This document shows positions 12,337 through 20,776 of a stretch of DNA of 39,682 nucleotides, piece after piece. The stretch spans positions 1 to 39,682 of the forward strand of contig JAGSHC010000027.1 of NCBI GenBank assembly GCA_023954745.1, read 5' to 3'. Origin of the DNA: Deltaproteobacteria bacterium (GTDB lineage: Bacteria > Myxococcota_A > UBA796 > UBA9615). How positions within the stretch are numbered: position 1 is the first letter of the stretch; each line of letters starts with the position of its first letter. A program made the position numbers and the translations under genes. The notes under the pieces are model-generated. The model made no database searches. It was not told the origin of the DNA and was given only the letters and a program-made list of their open reading frames with translations.

Positions 12337-14592
12337 CTAGGGAGCGCCGAGCAGGATGTAGACGGCGCCGCCGCCGGGAGCACCCTCGTCACTCCACGGA
12401 GCGCCCACAGCGACGTCCTGGGCGCCGTCGCCGTTGAAGTCCGGCAGGGCCACGGTCGAGGACCCGAAGCCATCTCCCCCCGCCTCGCCGTACACAATGG
12501 CCGGTGCATCGCCAGGGTCGAAGAGTTCGGCGTACTGCGTGTCGGGGGAGGTCAAGATCGACACTCGGCCCTGGTCGCCCCCGAGGGGGCCGTCGAACCC
12601 GGGCGTGGGAGCGACGATGTCTGAGAGACCGTCCCCGTCGAGATCGGCGTAGCAGCCGCTGCTGCCTGCCTCCTCCGTCGCGACGCTTCCCCAGACGATG
12701 AACTGCCATCGGTCGGCGATGGGGCCGGAGACCCACGGGGACGGTCCGCCAATCACCTTGGCCAGGAAACCTCGGCCCCCGTTCGACAGGGGCCCGCCGA
12801 TGAGGAGGTCCTCGTAGGGGTCCCCGTCGTCCCCGCCCCCGGTCATGTAGCTGCCAACGCCCTGGGCAGAGACGCCGGTCCAGCATCGATCTGCGGCATC
12901 CAGCCACAGGGAGCCGCTCAGCGGCGCCGCGCGTCCCAACACGATGCACGCCCGCCCGTTGCCGCCGGAGTGGGTGGGCGACCCGAGGCCAAAGTCCCCG
13001 TAGCCGTCCCCGTTGTGGTCCCCGATGTCGGAGACGACGTTCCCCACCCCGGTCTCGAACGCGGTTCCCACCCACTGGGCGTTGTACTGCGTCGCGCTGC
13101 TCACCGCGGCCCATGAGCTGCGGGTTCGGCCGTAGAACAGCTGCGCTCTCCCCCGCAGGCCGCTCGCGGGAGGCCCCGGGTCGAACCACGGGCATCCCAC
13201 GACGAGGTCGTCGAAGCCGTCCGCGTTTGCGTCTCCTGCCGTGGCGACGTCGGTCCCGCACTGCTCCGTGGCGAAGCTCCCTGCGATAGTCACTCCAGCG
13301 GCGGCCGTGGGCCAAGCCCCTCCCGTGAGGATGGGCGAGCCCCAAAAGACGTAGGTCTTGCCTGCGGGGGGCGAAGCAGAGCTGGACTGGGGGGCGCCGA
13401 TGATGACGTCATCGAAGCCATCCCCATCGAGGTCGGCCAGAGCGACGCCCGAACCGAGCTCGTCACCCGCCGCCCCAGTGATCGTCGCCAGGTGGGTCAG
13501 GGCCGCCGGGGGGTTCGTCGCCGCGAAGCCGGTGCCGAGGTAGATCCACGCTCGGCCCTGCCCGGAGCCGTAGCTGGGGTTGGACGTGATGAAGTCCGAG
13601 AGACCGTCGCCGTTGATGTCCCCAGCGTTCGACAGAACCTTGCCGCGCCCCTCGAGGGTTCCTGCGCCCCAAGCGACGGGCGTCAGCGCGCTCGCATCAC
13701 CGAGCCCGGACCAGCCCTCGTCGATGGCGCCATCGCAGTCACCGTCGACCCCGTCCGGGAACTCGAGCCCGTCGGGGCTGATGTTGGGGTCCGCGTCGTT
13801 GCAGTCACCACCGCAGGCGCTCCATCCGTCGCCGTCCGCATCCTGCACGGTGTCTTCGTCGACGGCGCCGTCGCAGTCATTGTCCCTGTTGTCGCACAAC
13901 TCGGGGGCCCCGGGGTAGACGGTCGCGTCTGCGTCGTTGCAGTCGACGGGATCCGAGCAGGAGGAGACGCCGTCTCCGTCGGCGTCGAAGTCCTCGTCGA
14001 TGAGGCCGTTGCAGTTCTCGTCGTCGCCGTCGCAGACCTCGGGAGCTCCGGGATAGATCGTCGGGTCGGAGTCGTCGCAGTCGTCGCCGGGACATCCGGT
14101 GGCGCCGTCCCCGTCGCCGTCCATCTCGAGGTCGGCGAGGACACCGTCGCAGCTGTTGTCGATGCCATCGCAGAGCTCGGGTGCGCCTGGGTACACGGTG
14201 GGGTCCGTGTCGTCGCAGTCGCCATCACAGGCAGTCACGCCGTCGCCGTCGCCATCGCCACCACCGCCCGCGCCGTCATCGTCGAGGCCGTTGCAGCGCT
14301 CGGGGGCGCCCGGGTAGATGAGCGGATCGGAGTCGTTGCAGTCCGGCTGCTCCCCGCAGGTCATCCAGCCGTCGCCGTCCTCATCGAAGCCCTCGTCGAT
14401 GGCTCCGTCGCAGTCGTTGTCCTTGCCGTCGCAGGACTCCCCCTGGCCGGGGTTCACCGAGGCGTCGTTGTCGTCGCAGTCTTCGTCGGGAACCCAACCA
14501 TCGGCGTCGAGATCGACCTGCTCGGGGTTGGTGAGATTGCAGCCGGGCAGAGCCAGCAGGATGAGTAGAGAAGCAAACAGGTACCGGCACAT
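12337..14592 (-). CDS. MopE-repeat/FG-GAP surface lipoprotein
   Basis: A 751-residue lipoprotein. The signal peptide ends LPGC with lipid Cys 18. Residues about 26-293 are six Cys/Asp repeats of the MopE type (DxDGDG...DCDDxD...YPGAPELCDGxDNDCDG), likely Ca2+-binding. Residues about 320-751 hold seven FG-GAP units (for example GDINGDGLSDF, ADLDGDGFDDVIIGAP, GDHNGDGYGDFGLGSP, PDFNGDGAQDVAVGAP), the number expected for a complete integrin-alpha-like seven-bladed propeller. Repeat 2 is degenerate, with a Gly run in place of the usual NDCDG. The ATG at 14592 has no Shine-Dalgarno but has TATCAT eight bases upstream. A role in adhesion or surface display is likely, but the partner is unknown. Confidence 0.92.
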   Translation of the reverse strand: MCRYLFASLLILLALPGCNLTNPEQVDLDADGWVPDEDCDDNDASVNPGQGESCDGKDNDCDGAIDEGFDEDGDGWMTCGEQPDCNDSDPLIYPGAPERCNGLDDDGAGGGGDGDGDGVTACDGDCDDTDPTVYPGAPELCDGIDNSCDGVLADLEMDGDGDGATGCPGDDCDDSDPTIYPGAPEVCDGDDENCNGLIDEDFDADGDGVSSCSDPVDCNDADATVYPGAPELCDNRDNDCDGAVDEDTVQDADGDGWSACGGDCNDADPNISPDGLEFPDGVDGDCDGAIDEGWSGLGDASALTPVAWGAGTLEGRGKVLSNAGDINGDGLSDFITSNPSYGSGQGRAWIYLGTGFAATNPPAALTHLATITGAAGDELGSGVALADLDGDGFDDVIIGAPQSSSASPPAGKTYVFWGSPILTGGAWPTAAAGVTIAGSFATEQCGTDVATAGDANADGFDDLVVGCPWFDPGPPASGLRGRAQLFYGRTRSSWAAVSSATQYNAQWVGTAFETGVGNVVSDIGDHNGDGYGDFGLGSPTHSGGNGRACIVLGRAAPLSGSLWLDAADRCWTGVSAQGVGSYMTGGGDDGDPYEDLLIGGPLSNGGRGFLAKVIGGPSPWVSGPIADRWQFIVWGSVATEEAGSSGCYADLDGDGLSDIVAPTPGFDGPLGGDQGRVSILTSPDTQYAELFDPGDAPAIVYGEAGGDGFGSSTVALPDFNGDGAQDVAVGAPWSDEGAPGGGAVYILLGAP
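13714..14517 (-). repeat. Six MopE-type coding repeats
   Basis: Six units of about 40-47 codons encode the CDD/DNDCDG metal-binding motif. The repetition is mainly at protein level; DNA copies have diverged, so this is not a CRISPR or simple tandem DNA repeat. Confidence 0.85.
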
Positions 14593-14600
14593 ACGCGGCA

Positions 14601-14606
14601 ATGATA
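14601..14606 (-). promoter_or_regulatory. Candidate -10 box (TATCAT) of a leaderless promoter
   Basis: On the minus strand TATCAT is followed by eight bases (TGCCGCGT) and the ATG at 14592. No Shine-Dalgarno is present. Confidence 0.45.
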
Positions 14607-14633
14607 GCCGACTGGTGCCGTGGGCCCCGGACT

Positions 14634-14651
14634 GTCCGGACCCGACCGGAC
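14634..14651 (-). terminator. Hairpin after the aconitase-family gene
   Basis: GTCCGG (14634-14639) pairs with CCGGAC (14646-14651) over a 6-base loop, 26 bases past the stop of the upstream minus-strand gene and before the leaderless start of the MopE gene. No T tract, so moderate support only. Confidence 0.45.
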
Positions 14652-14676
14652 CCAGCGCGGTGCTCCCCCCGTGAAC

Positions 14677-16671
14677 TCAGTCCAGAGAGGCGGGACGCAC
14701 GATGTGCCCGGCGATGGCCGAGGCAGCAACCACCAGGGGGCTCGCGAGATACACGTCCCCCGGGCCGGAGCGACCGGGGAAGTTCCGGTTGATGGCCGAC
14801 ACCGAGACCTTCTCGGAGTTGTCCGAGACCCCGGGGCCCGCGTTGATGCAGGCGCCGCAGGACGGGTCGATGAGCCGCACGCCAGCCTTCTCGAAGAGCT
14901 CGATGTAGCCCTTCCCTCGGGCGTACTCCTTGATCTTCTGGCTGCCGAACTGGATGTAGGCCTCGACGCCGGGGGCGACGGTCTGGCCCTTGGCGACGGC
15001 GTCCGAGAGCACCTGGGCGTACAGGTCCATGTCTGTCTTCTTGCCGCCGGTGCACGAGCCGCCATAGGCGATGTCGATGGCCACCTTCTCCTCGAGCTCG
15101 GTGACCTGGATGCCGTTGCGGGGGTCGCCGGGGGTGGCGACCATCGGCGCGATGTCGGCCAGGTCGATGGTGAACTTCGCGGCGTACTCGGCGCCCTCGT
15201 CGGAGGTGAAGAAGCCAGCCTCGATCTCCTCGGCGCTCAGCCCCGGTCGGTTGGCCAGCAGGTACTCCGTCACGACGCCGTCAGGCTCCACGATGCCTGT
15301 GGTCGCGCCGGCCTCCACCGCCATGTTGGTGAGCGTCGCGCGCTCGTCGAAGTTCAGGTGCGCCAGCCCAGGACCACCGAACTCGAGGACCTGGCCGATG
15401 GCCTTGGACTCGCGGATGTAGGGAGTCGCCAGGATGTAGAGCATCACGTCCTTGGCTGTGATGTCGCCGGACGGCTCTCCCACCAGGTCGAAGCGGACCG
15501 ACTCCGGCACGCGCACACGCACGTCCTTCGTGTACCAGGAGTTCGCCATGTCGGTGCTGCCCACGCCAAAGGCGAAGCAGCCGAGGGCGCCCGCGGTGCA
15601 GGTGTGCGAGTCGGTGCCCACGACGATTTGCCCGGGAAGGGCGAGGTCCTCGAGCACCGCGTTGTGGCAGATGGCCTCGCTGCCCTTCGTGCCGTCGGGG
15701 TTCTGGATCTCGTCGTACAGACGGACGCCCTGCTTCTCGGCGAAGGCCTTCTGCACTGCGGCGAGGTTGTCCGCCTTGTCCAGCAGACCGAGCTTCTTGC
15801 GGGACTCGGGCATCACGTCCCCGAGGAAGGTCAGGTGGTCGCGGAACGCGTAGACGCTCTCGGGGTCGGTCACCCGGGCGTCGGCGCCCAGCGCCTGGAC
15901 CAGCAGCGCCTCGGACATGGCCGTCGTGTAGTCGTGGCTGAAGCGCAGGTCCGTGCGCACGAAGAGTGCGTCGCCGGGCTTGACCCCGGGAATGCCGAGA
16001 CGACCGGTGGACGCATCCGCCACGGCGCGGGCCGCGATGATCTTCTCGGTGATGCTCATGGGACGCGCGGGGGTGTCGAGCGTGGGAGGCGAGACGTCCC
16101 CGGCGAGGCGGGCCTTGTTGTAGTTGAACAAGCCCCCGAATCGCACGATCTCGATGCTGATGGGGTCGAAGCCCCTCGTGAACTCGTCCAGCGGAATGGA
16201 CTCACCGCCCCGGATGCGGTCGATGAGGCCGAAGTCCGTCGACGTGAGCAGCCCGATGTTCTGGGAGTTCTGCCCGTAGATCTTCTCGATGGAGCGCGCG
16301 ATCACGAGCTTCACGCCGGCCCAGAGCTCGGAGTACGGAGCCGTCTCCCGCGAGCTCCCGCAGCCTTTGCTGAGACCGCTCACGACCACATCGAAGCCAC
16401 CGCCTGCCAGGTCACCGGGCTTGATGGATCCTTCGCGGAGTCCCACCAGGGAGTAATGGCCGAGGGTCTCGTCGTAGTAGAAGCAGACCCACCCAGGGGT
16501 GATCTCATCCGTCGAGATGTTGTCGACGAGCGACTCGAGGGCCGGCGTCTCCGCCAGGTCTTCCCCGGCGAGCTGGCGCTTGATCAGCTCGATGTCATCG
16601 GTGAGGAAGAGAATCCGGCCGGGGAGGGTGACCTCCGAGGGACGGCGCGAGACCTTCAGCGACTGGCTCAT
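14677..16671 (-). CDS. Aconitase-family hydratase, swivel domain first
   Basis: A 664-residue [4Fe-4S] dehydratase. Residues 1-200 are the small-subunit swivel domain (NISTDEITPG, GLSKGCGSSRET about 100-110); residues 205-664 are the large catalytic part, starting MSITEKIIAARA as in LeuC. Cluster cysteines are C358 in VGTDSHTC and C605/C608 in DPSCGAC. SHD (245-247), GGSCTGGK and INRNFPGRSG are also conserved. The order swivel-catalytic resembles AcnB without its N-terminal HEAT domain and is the reverse of AcnA. The substrate may be citrate/isocitrate, isopropylmalate or another 2-hydroxy acid; sequence alone does not tell. GGGAG lies before the ATG at 16671. Confidence 0.9.
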   Translation of the reverse strand: MSQSLKVSRRPSEVTLPGRILFLTDDIELIKRQLAGEDLAETPALESLVDNISTDEITPGWVCFYYDETLGHYSLVGLREGSIKPGDLAGGGFDVVVSGLSKGCGSSRETAPYSELWAGVKLVIARSIEKIYGQNSQNIGLLTSTDFGLIDRIRGGESIPLDEFTRGFDPISIEIVRFGGLFNYNKARLAGDVSPPTLDTPARPMSITEKIIAARAVADASTGRLGIPGVKPGDALFVRTDLRFSHDYTTAMSEALLVQALGADARVTDPESVYAFRDHLTFLGDVMPESRKKLGLLDKADNLAAVQKAFAEKQGVRLYDEIQNPDGTKGSEAICHNAVLEDLALPGQIVVGTDSHTCTAGALGCFAFGVGSTDMANSWYTKDVRVRVPESVRFDLVGEPSGDITAKDVMLYILATPYIRESKAIGQVLEFGGPGLAHLNFDERATLTNMAVEAGATTGIVEPDGVVTEYLLANRPGLSAEEIEAGFFTSDEGAEYAAKFTIDLADIAPMVATPGDPRNGIQVTELEEKVAIDIAYGGSCTGGKKTDMDLYAQVLSDAVAKGQTVAPGVEAYIQFGSQKIKEYARGKGYIELFEKAGVRLIDPSCGACINAGPGVSDNSEKVSVSAINRNFPGRSGPGDVYLASPLVVAASAIAGHIVRPASLD

Positions 16672-16727
16672 GGAACTCCCGAGGTGGCTTGCGGAGCGTA
16701 AGGGATCCCCCGGCTCCTTAGCGCGGC

Positions 16728-16739
16728 GGACTATAGTCC
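16728..16739. promoter_or_regulatory. Palindrome with TATAGT on both strands in divergent promoter region
   Basis: GGACTATAGTCC is a perfect 12-bp palindrome between the divergent aconitase-family gene and the TPR-zincin gene. It contains TATAGT, a good -10 match, on each strand. It could be a shared -10 or an operator. No matching -35 is visible. Confidence 0.4.
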
Positions 16740-16764
16740 CGCTCGGCCCGCCCCGCACGGCCAG

Positions 16765-17583
16765 ATGCACCCCATGACCCAGCGTTCCTCATCCAAGTCC
16801 GGCAACGATCTGCTCGAGAGCGCGCACGCCGCGATCGACCACGGAGATCTGCGGCGCGCCCGTCGCATCCTCAAGAAGGTCACCGGAGAACCCACCGTGG
16901 AGCTCGCGTTCGCTCGGTGGCGAGTGGCCTTCGCGGCCCAGGATCCCGCCCCTGCCCTCCCGGTGGCCGAGGAGAACATCGTCGCCTTTCCCGAGTCCGC
17001 GGACCTGCACCATGCCCTCGGGCGCACGTTGATGGAGCTTCAGCGGCCCGAGCAGGCCCTCGCCGCGCTCGAGGAGGCCTGCTATCTCGACCAGGACTTC
17101 GCCGACGCCTGGTACGACCTCGCCATCGTGCGCTCCGAGCTCGGGGACACGTCGGGGATGCGCGCCGCCTTTACGGAGGTCTACGAGCTCGATTGCGCCG
17201 AGCCACTCCCGGAGCTGCGCTTCAGCCCCGAACAGGTCCAGGCCTGGGCCCAGCGCGCCTTCGACATGCTTCCCAAGGAGATCCAGGAGCGCGTCGCCGA
17301 TGTCCCAGTGTTCATCGCCGACTACCCGGAGCCCTGGATCGTCGAGGATGCCCCCTGGGACCCCCGACTCCTGGGCCTCTTCGACGGTCCCACCTGGGCC
17401 GAGCTGAAGGCCGGACTGCTCTCGGGACACGCTCCGCACGTGTACCTCTTCCACCGAAACCTCGAGCGCGTCGCACTTGACCCGCGTGAGATGGCACGGG
17501 AGGTGCGAGTGACTGTGCACCATGAACTGGGCCACTTCCTTGGACTGGATGAGCACGACCTCGACGAGCGCGGGCTCGGGTAG
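16765..17583 (+). CDS. TPR protein fused to minimal zincin metallopeptidase domain
   Basis: A 272-residue protein. The N-terminal half (about 15-150) contains TPR-like helical repeats (for example ADLHHALGRTLMELQRPEQALAALEEACYLD). The C-terminal part (about 165-270) matches the PF06262-type minimal zincin: FDMLPKEIQERV, LLGLFDGPTW, VYLFHRNLER and the HExxH motif VTVHHELGHFLGLDEHDL (with a downstream Asp/Glu). No signal peptide. TPRs would bind a partner or substrate while the zincin cuts it. The start may be the ATG at 16765 or 16774; neither has a good Shine-Dalgarno. The next gene begins seven bases after the stop. Confidence 0.85.
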   Translation: MHPMTQRSSSKSGNDLLESAHAAIDHGDLRRARRILKKVTGEPTVELAFARWRVAFAAQDPAPALPVAEENIVAFPESADLHHALGRTLMELQRPEQALAALEEACYLDQDFADAWYDLAIVRSELGDTSGMRAAFTEVYELDCAEPLPELRFSPEQVQAWAQRAFDMLPKEIQERVADVPVFIADYPEPWIVEDAPWDPRLLGLFDGPTWAELKAGLLSGHAPHVYLFHRNLERVALDPREMAREVRVTVHHELGHFLGLDEHDLDERGLG

Positions 17584-17590
17584 CCGCCCC

Positions 17591-18499
17591 ATGGTCGAGC
17601 ACCCCCAGGTCCTGGTCACCGGCGCCAGCGGATTCGTGGGGCTGCGGCTCGTTCCGTGGCTTCGCTCCCGGGGCTGGCCCGTGCGCGCGATGGTTCGCAA
17701 GCGGCAGCGCGCCGCCTCCCTCACTGCGACCGGCGCAGACATCGTCGTGGGAGACCTCCTCGACCCCAGCAGCTTGCAGGCCGCGTGCGCCGGCGTGCAC
17801 ACCATCATCCACCTCGCGGCAGTGGCGGACAGCTCGGACGAAGAGCTGAACCGCTCCGTCAACGTGGGAGGGTCTCGCAACCTCGGGGACGCCGCCTCGG
17901 GGGCGGGGGTGCGGCGCATCATCAACTTCTCGAGCACCTGCGCCGGACGCACCCTTCGCGACGCCTACGGAGAGACGAAGAGACTGGCCGAGGCGGAACT
18001 CGAGCGGGACGACGTCGCCGTGACCCACCTGCGGCCCGCCATGATCTACGGCGAGGGCAGCAAGGAGTGGGATCTGTTCGTGGCCGTGGTTCGGCGCCTG
18101 CCCGCGGTGCCGATCCCGGGAACCGGGCGGTCGATCCTCCGTCCGGTGTTCGTCGAAGATCTGCTGGATCTCGTCGGTCGGGTGCTCGACCGGGACGTAG
18201 CCGCCGGTCGGACCTACGATGTGGCCGGACCCGCACCGGTCACGACGGGAGATCTCGTCGAGTTGGTGGGGCAGTACCAGGGCTTGCGGCGTCGGGTGGT
18301 TCCCTTGCCAGCCGGCCCGATCATCCTGGGGGCGAGGGTCCTCGGGAAGCTGACGGAGCGCCCCTTCGTGAACGTGGATCAGGTGATGGCCTTTCTTCAG
18401 GACACCGTCGTCGACATCGAGCCCGCCCGCCGGGACCTCGGATTCGACCCGCGGCCCTTGGAAGAAGGTCTGGCCGAGGTGTTCGGGGGTGCATCGTGA
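17591..18499 (+). CDS. NAD(P)-dependent epimerase/dehydratase (extended SDR)
   Basis: A 302-residue extended short-chain dehydrogenase. The Rossmann motif LVTGASGFVGLRL lies at the N-terminus, the acidic motif follows in VVGDLLD, then IIHLAAVAD, active-site Ser in NFSSTCAG, and YGETK providing Tyr and Lys. The C-terminal region (PGTGRSILRPVFVEDL) is typical for nucleotide-sugar epimerases, NDUFA9-like and related proteins. Substrate unknown. The ATG at 17591 was chosen because the upstream in-frame stretch lies in the preceding gene. It is probably in an operon with the TPR-zincin gene and overlaps the next gene's GTG by four bases. Confidence 0.88.
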   Translation: MVEHPQVLVTGASGFVGLRLVPWLRSRGWPVRAMVRKRQRAASLTATGADIVVGDLLDPSSLQAACAGVHTIIHLAAVADSSDEELNRSVNVGGSRNLGDAASGAGVRRIINFSSTCAGRTLRDAYGETKRLAEAELERDDVAVTHLRPAMIYGEGSKEWDLFVAVVRRLPAVPIPGTGRSILRPVFVEDLLDLVGRVLDRDVAAGRTYDVAGPAPVTTGDLVELVGQYQGLRRRVVPLPAGPIILGARVLGKLTERPFVNVDQVMAFLQDTVVDIEPARRDLGFDPRPLEEGLAEVFGGAS

Positions 18500-19488
18500 G
18501 ACGTCTTCTTTGCGCCACGCTCCTGCTCTCCACCACGCTGCTCGCCACCATGGCCCACGGTCAGGAGGCAGCCCCCACCGAAGAGACCGTCGGCACGGAC
18601 GTCGACGCCGCCGACACGGAGGCGGCCCCCGCCGCCGACCCCTTCGACCAGAAGCTCATCGACCTGGTGGGCGGCTACTACGCACAGATCGGGAGCGAAG
18701 CCTCCCCCATCGACACCGAGCAGGGCGTGCGCGCCATCAAGCTGATGCTCGTCGATGGGGTCAGCCTCGACCGCATCGAGGCGGCGGTGCGCGACGCCGT
18801 GGCGCTACACACCCCCGGCCGCCGTATCCCCTTTCAGGTGGCGGTCCCCCTCCGCGTGCGCCCCGCCGGCGCCGCGCCCGTCGAGCGGCCGCGGACCAGC
18901 CAGCCGAACACGAGTCAGCGACCGAGCTCGTCGGGCGTCAGTGGAGCCGTCATCCCTCCCCCGCCGGACCGGCCCAGCACCCAGCCCGGCGACGACCCGT
19001 CCGATCGGGCGGGCACCGTCATCGAGGAGCGCTGGGTCAAGCGCCAGGAGGAGCTGCGTCAGCGACGGAACCGCCTGCGGCTCTACCTCCAGTGGCGCGA
19101 CCGCACCCGTGAGAAGCGCATCCTGATGTCGGTGGGCATTCCCATGTTCGCCGCGGGCTGGGCGGGCACCTGGGCCCTCGCCGGCGGGACCCTCAGCACA
19201 GGTCAGGAGCTGCCCTCGGTGGGCTGGACTGCGGCGATCCCCATCGCCGGCCCGTTTATCTTCGGCGCCCTGACCGAGGGTCAGTACCCACCTGTCTTCG
19301 TCTTCGGAGGCTTTCAGGGCATCGGGCTCGTCCTCACGATCGCTGGCATCGCCCAGAAGCACGACTTGCCCTACGACCGTGACCCCACGGCCATGCGCAT
19401 CGGCAAGGACCCGCGGACCGGCCGGGCGGTCATGACCCTGTCCCCCCGACCCATGGGGCTCGGGGGCGGAGTGGTCGGCCGCTTCTGA
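18496..19488 (+). CDS. Secreted/membrane protein of unknown function
   Basis: A 330-residue protein starting with GTG (GTGAGACGT) that overlaps the epimerase stop. A signal peptide (RRLLCATLLLSTTLLATMAHGQ) is clear. An acidic spacer follows, then an alpha-helical segment (DPFDQKLIDLVGGYYAQIGSEASP, about 45-100), a Pro-rich linker (about 110-175), a basic coiled stretch (KRQEELRQRRNRLRLYLQWRDRTREK) and two membrane segments (about 215-285). No family recognised. The layout suggests an inner-membrane protein with a periplasmic N-terminal domain. Confidence 0.75.
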   Translation: MRRLLCATLLLSTTLLATMAHGQEAAPTEETVGTDVDAADTEAAPAADPFDQKLIDLVGGYYAQIGSEASPIDTEQGVRAIKLMLVDGVSLDRIEAAVRDAVALHTPGRRIPFQVAVPLRVRPAGAAPVERPRTSQPNTSQRPSSSGVSGAVIPPPPDRPSTQPGDDPSDRAGTVIEERWVKRQEELRQRRNRLRLYLQWRDRTREKRILMSVGIPMFAAGWAGTWALAGGTLSTGQELPSVGWTAAIPIAGPFIFGALTEGQYPPVFVFGGFQGIGLVLTIAGIAQKHDLPYDRDPTAMRIGKDPRTGRAVMTLSPRPMGLGGGVVGRF

Positions 19489-19570
19489 AATCACGGTTTC
19501 CTCACCGGGAACTGGTCTGTAGAGTCCGCGCGCTTCGCGGCCCGGCGGTCGCGGCACACAGGAGCGCGAC

Positions 19571-20755
19571 ATGGCCGGCAAGTTCCACGAACTCGATATG
19601 TACGACCTCAACGGTCTGCTCACCGACGAGGAGCGCATGGTCCGCGACTCGGTGCGGGACTTCGTCGATCGCGACGTGCTGCCCACCATCGAGGCCCACC
19701 ACACGGCCGGAACCTTCCCCACCGAGAAGCTCAAGACCCTCGGCGAGCTCGGCCTCTACGGCCCCTCGCTGAAGGGCTACGGGTGCCCGGGCCTCAGCAA
19801 CGTCAGCTACGGCGTGGCGATGATGGAGCTCGAGCGCGGCGACAGCGGCTTCCGCTCCGCGGCCTCGGTCCAGGGCAGCCTGGTCATGTACCCCATCTGG
19901 CAGTACGGCTCCGAGGAGCAGAAGAACAAGTACCTGCCCAAGCTCGCGTCGGGTGAGCTCATCGGTTGCTTCGGCCTGACCGAGCCCGACCACGGCTCCA
20001 ACCCCGGCGGCATGATCACCCGCGCCCGCCGCACCGCCGATGGCTGGTTGCTCACCGGCGCGAAGATGTGGATCACCAACAGCCCCATCGCGGACCTCGC
20101 CATCGTGTGGGCGAAGGTCGAAGAGGACGGCAAGGACGCCATTCGTGGCTTCATCGTCGAGGCGAGCACCCCGGGCTACTCCGCCCCCGAGATCAAGGGC
20201 AAGTGGTCCCTGCGCGCGTCGCTGACCGGTGAGCTCGTCTTCGAGGACTGCCACCTCCCCGCGGACGCGATGCTGGCCAACAGCCCGGCCAACCTCAAGG
20301 GCCCCCTGAGCTGCTTGACCCAGGCGCGCTACGGCATCGCCTGGGGTGCCATCGGCGCGGCGCAGGCCTGCTTCGACAGCGCGGTGCACTACAGCCGCGA
20401 GCGCGAGCAGTTCGGCAAGCCCATCGGCGCGTTCCAGCTGACGCAGAAGAAGCTCGCTGAGGCCGCCGTGGAGATCACGAAGGCCCAGATGCTCGCGTGG
20501 CGCCTCGGCAGGCTCAAGGATGCCGGGACCATGACGCCCATCCAGGTGAGCGTCGCGAAGCTCAACAACGTGGGAATCGCCTGCGACATCGCCTCGGTGA
20601 TGCGCGAGATTCACGGCGCCATGGGGATCACCGACGAGTACCCCATCATGCGGCACATCATGAACCTCGAGTCCGTGAAGACCTACGAGGGCACGAACGA
20701 CATTCACACGCTGGCCATCGGCCGCGAGGTGACGGGGCTGAACGCCTTCTTCTAG
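19571..20755 (+). CDS. gcdH: Acyl-CoA dehydrogenase, glutaryl-CoA dehydrogenase type
   Basis: A 394-residue flavoenzyme of the acyl-CoA dehydrogenase family. The closest subfamily is glutaryl-CoA dehydrogenase, which oxidises and decarboxylates glutaryl-CoA to crotonyl-CoA in lysine/tryptophan breakdown. Seen: the FAD/substrate region CFGLTEPDHGSNPGGM, MWITNSPIADLAIVWAK, YSREREQFGKPIGAFQLTQKKLA, GITDEYPIMRHIMNLESVKTYEGTNDIHTL, with catalytic Glu at residue 373. The YEGTNDIHTLAIGREVTG ending is typical of this subgroup. AGGAG lies shortly before the ATG. It stands alone, 82 bases after the previous gene, and converges on mltG with 21 bases between the stops. Confidence 0.92.
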   Translation: MAGKFHELDMYDLNGLLTDEERMVRDSVRDFVDRDVLPTIEAHHTAGTFPTEKLKTLGELGLYGPSLKGYGCPGLSNVSYGVAMMELERGDSGFRSAASVQGSLVMYPIWQYGSEEQKNKYLPKLASGELIGCFGLTEPDHGSNPGGMITRARRTADGWLLTGAKMWITNSPIADLAIVWAKVEEDGKDAIRGFIVEASTPGYSAPEIKGKWSLRASLTGELVFEDCHLPADAMLANSPANLKGPLSCLTQARYGIAWGAIGAAQACFDSAVHYSREREQFGKPIGAFQLTQKKLAEAAVEITKAQMLAWRLGRLKDAGTMTPIQVSVAKLNNVGIACDIASVMREIHGAMGITDEYPIMRHIMNLESVKTYEGTNDIHTLAIGREVTGLNAFF

Positions 20756-20776
20756 GCCGCTCGGAGCCCGGCTGAG

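Noticed and set aside
13714-14517. Possible CRISPR or DNA tandem array
   Set aside because: The periodicity follows codons of MopE-type protein repeats; DNA copies are imperfect and there are no uniform spacers.
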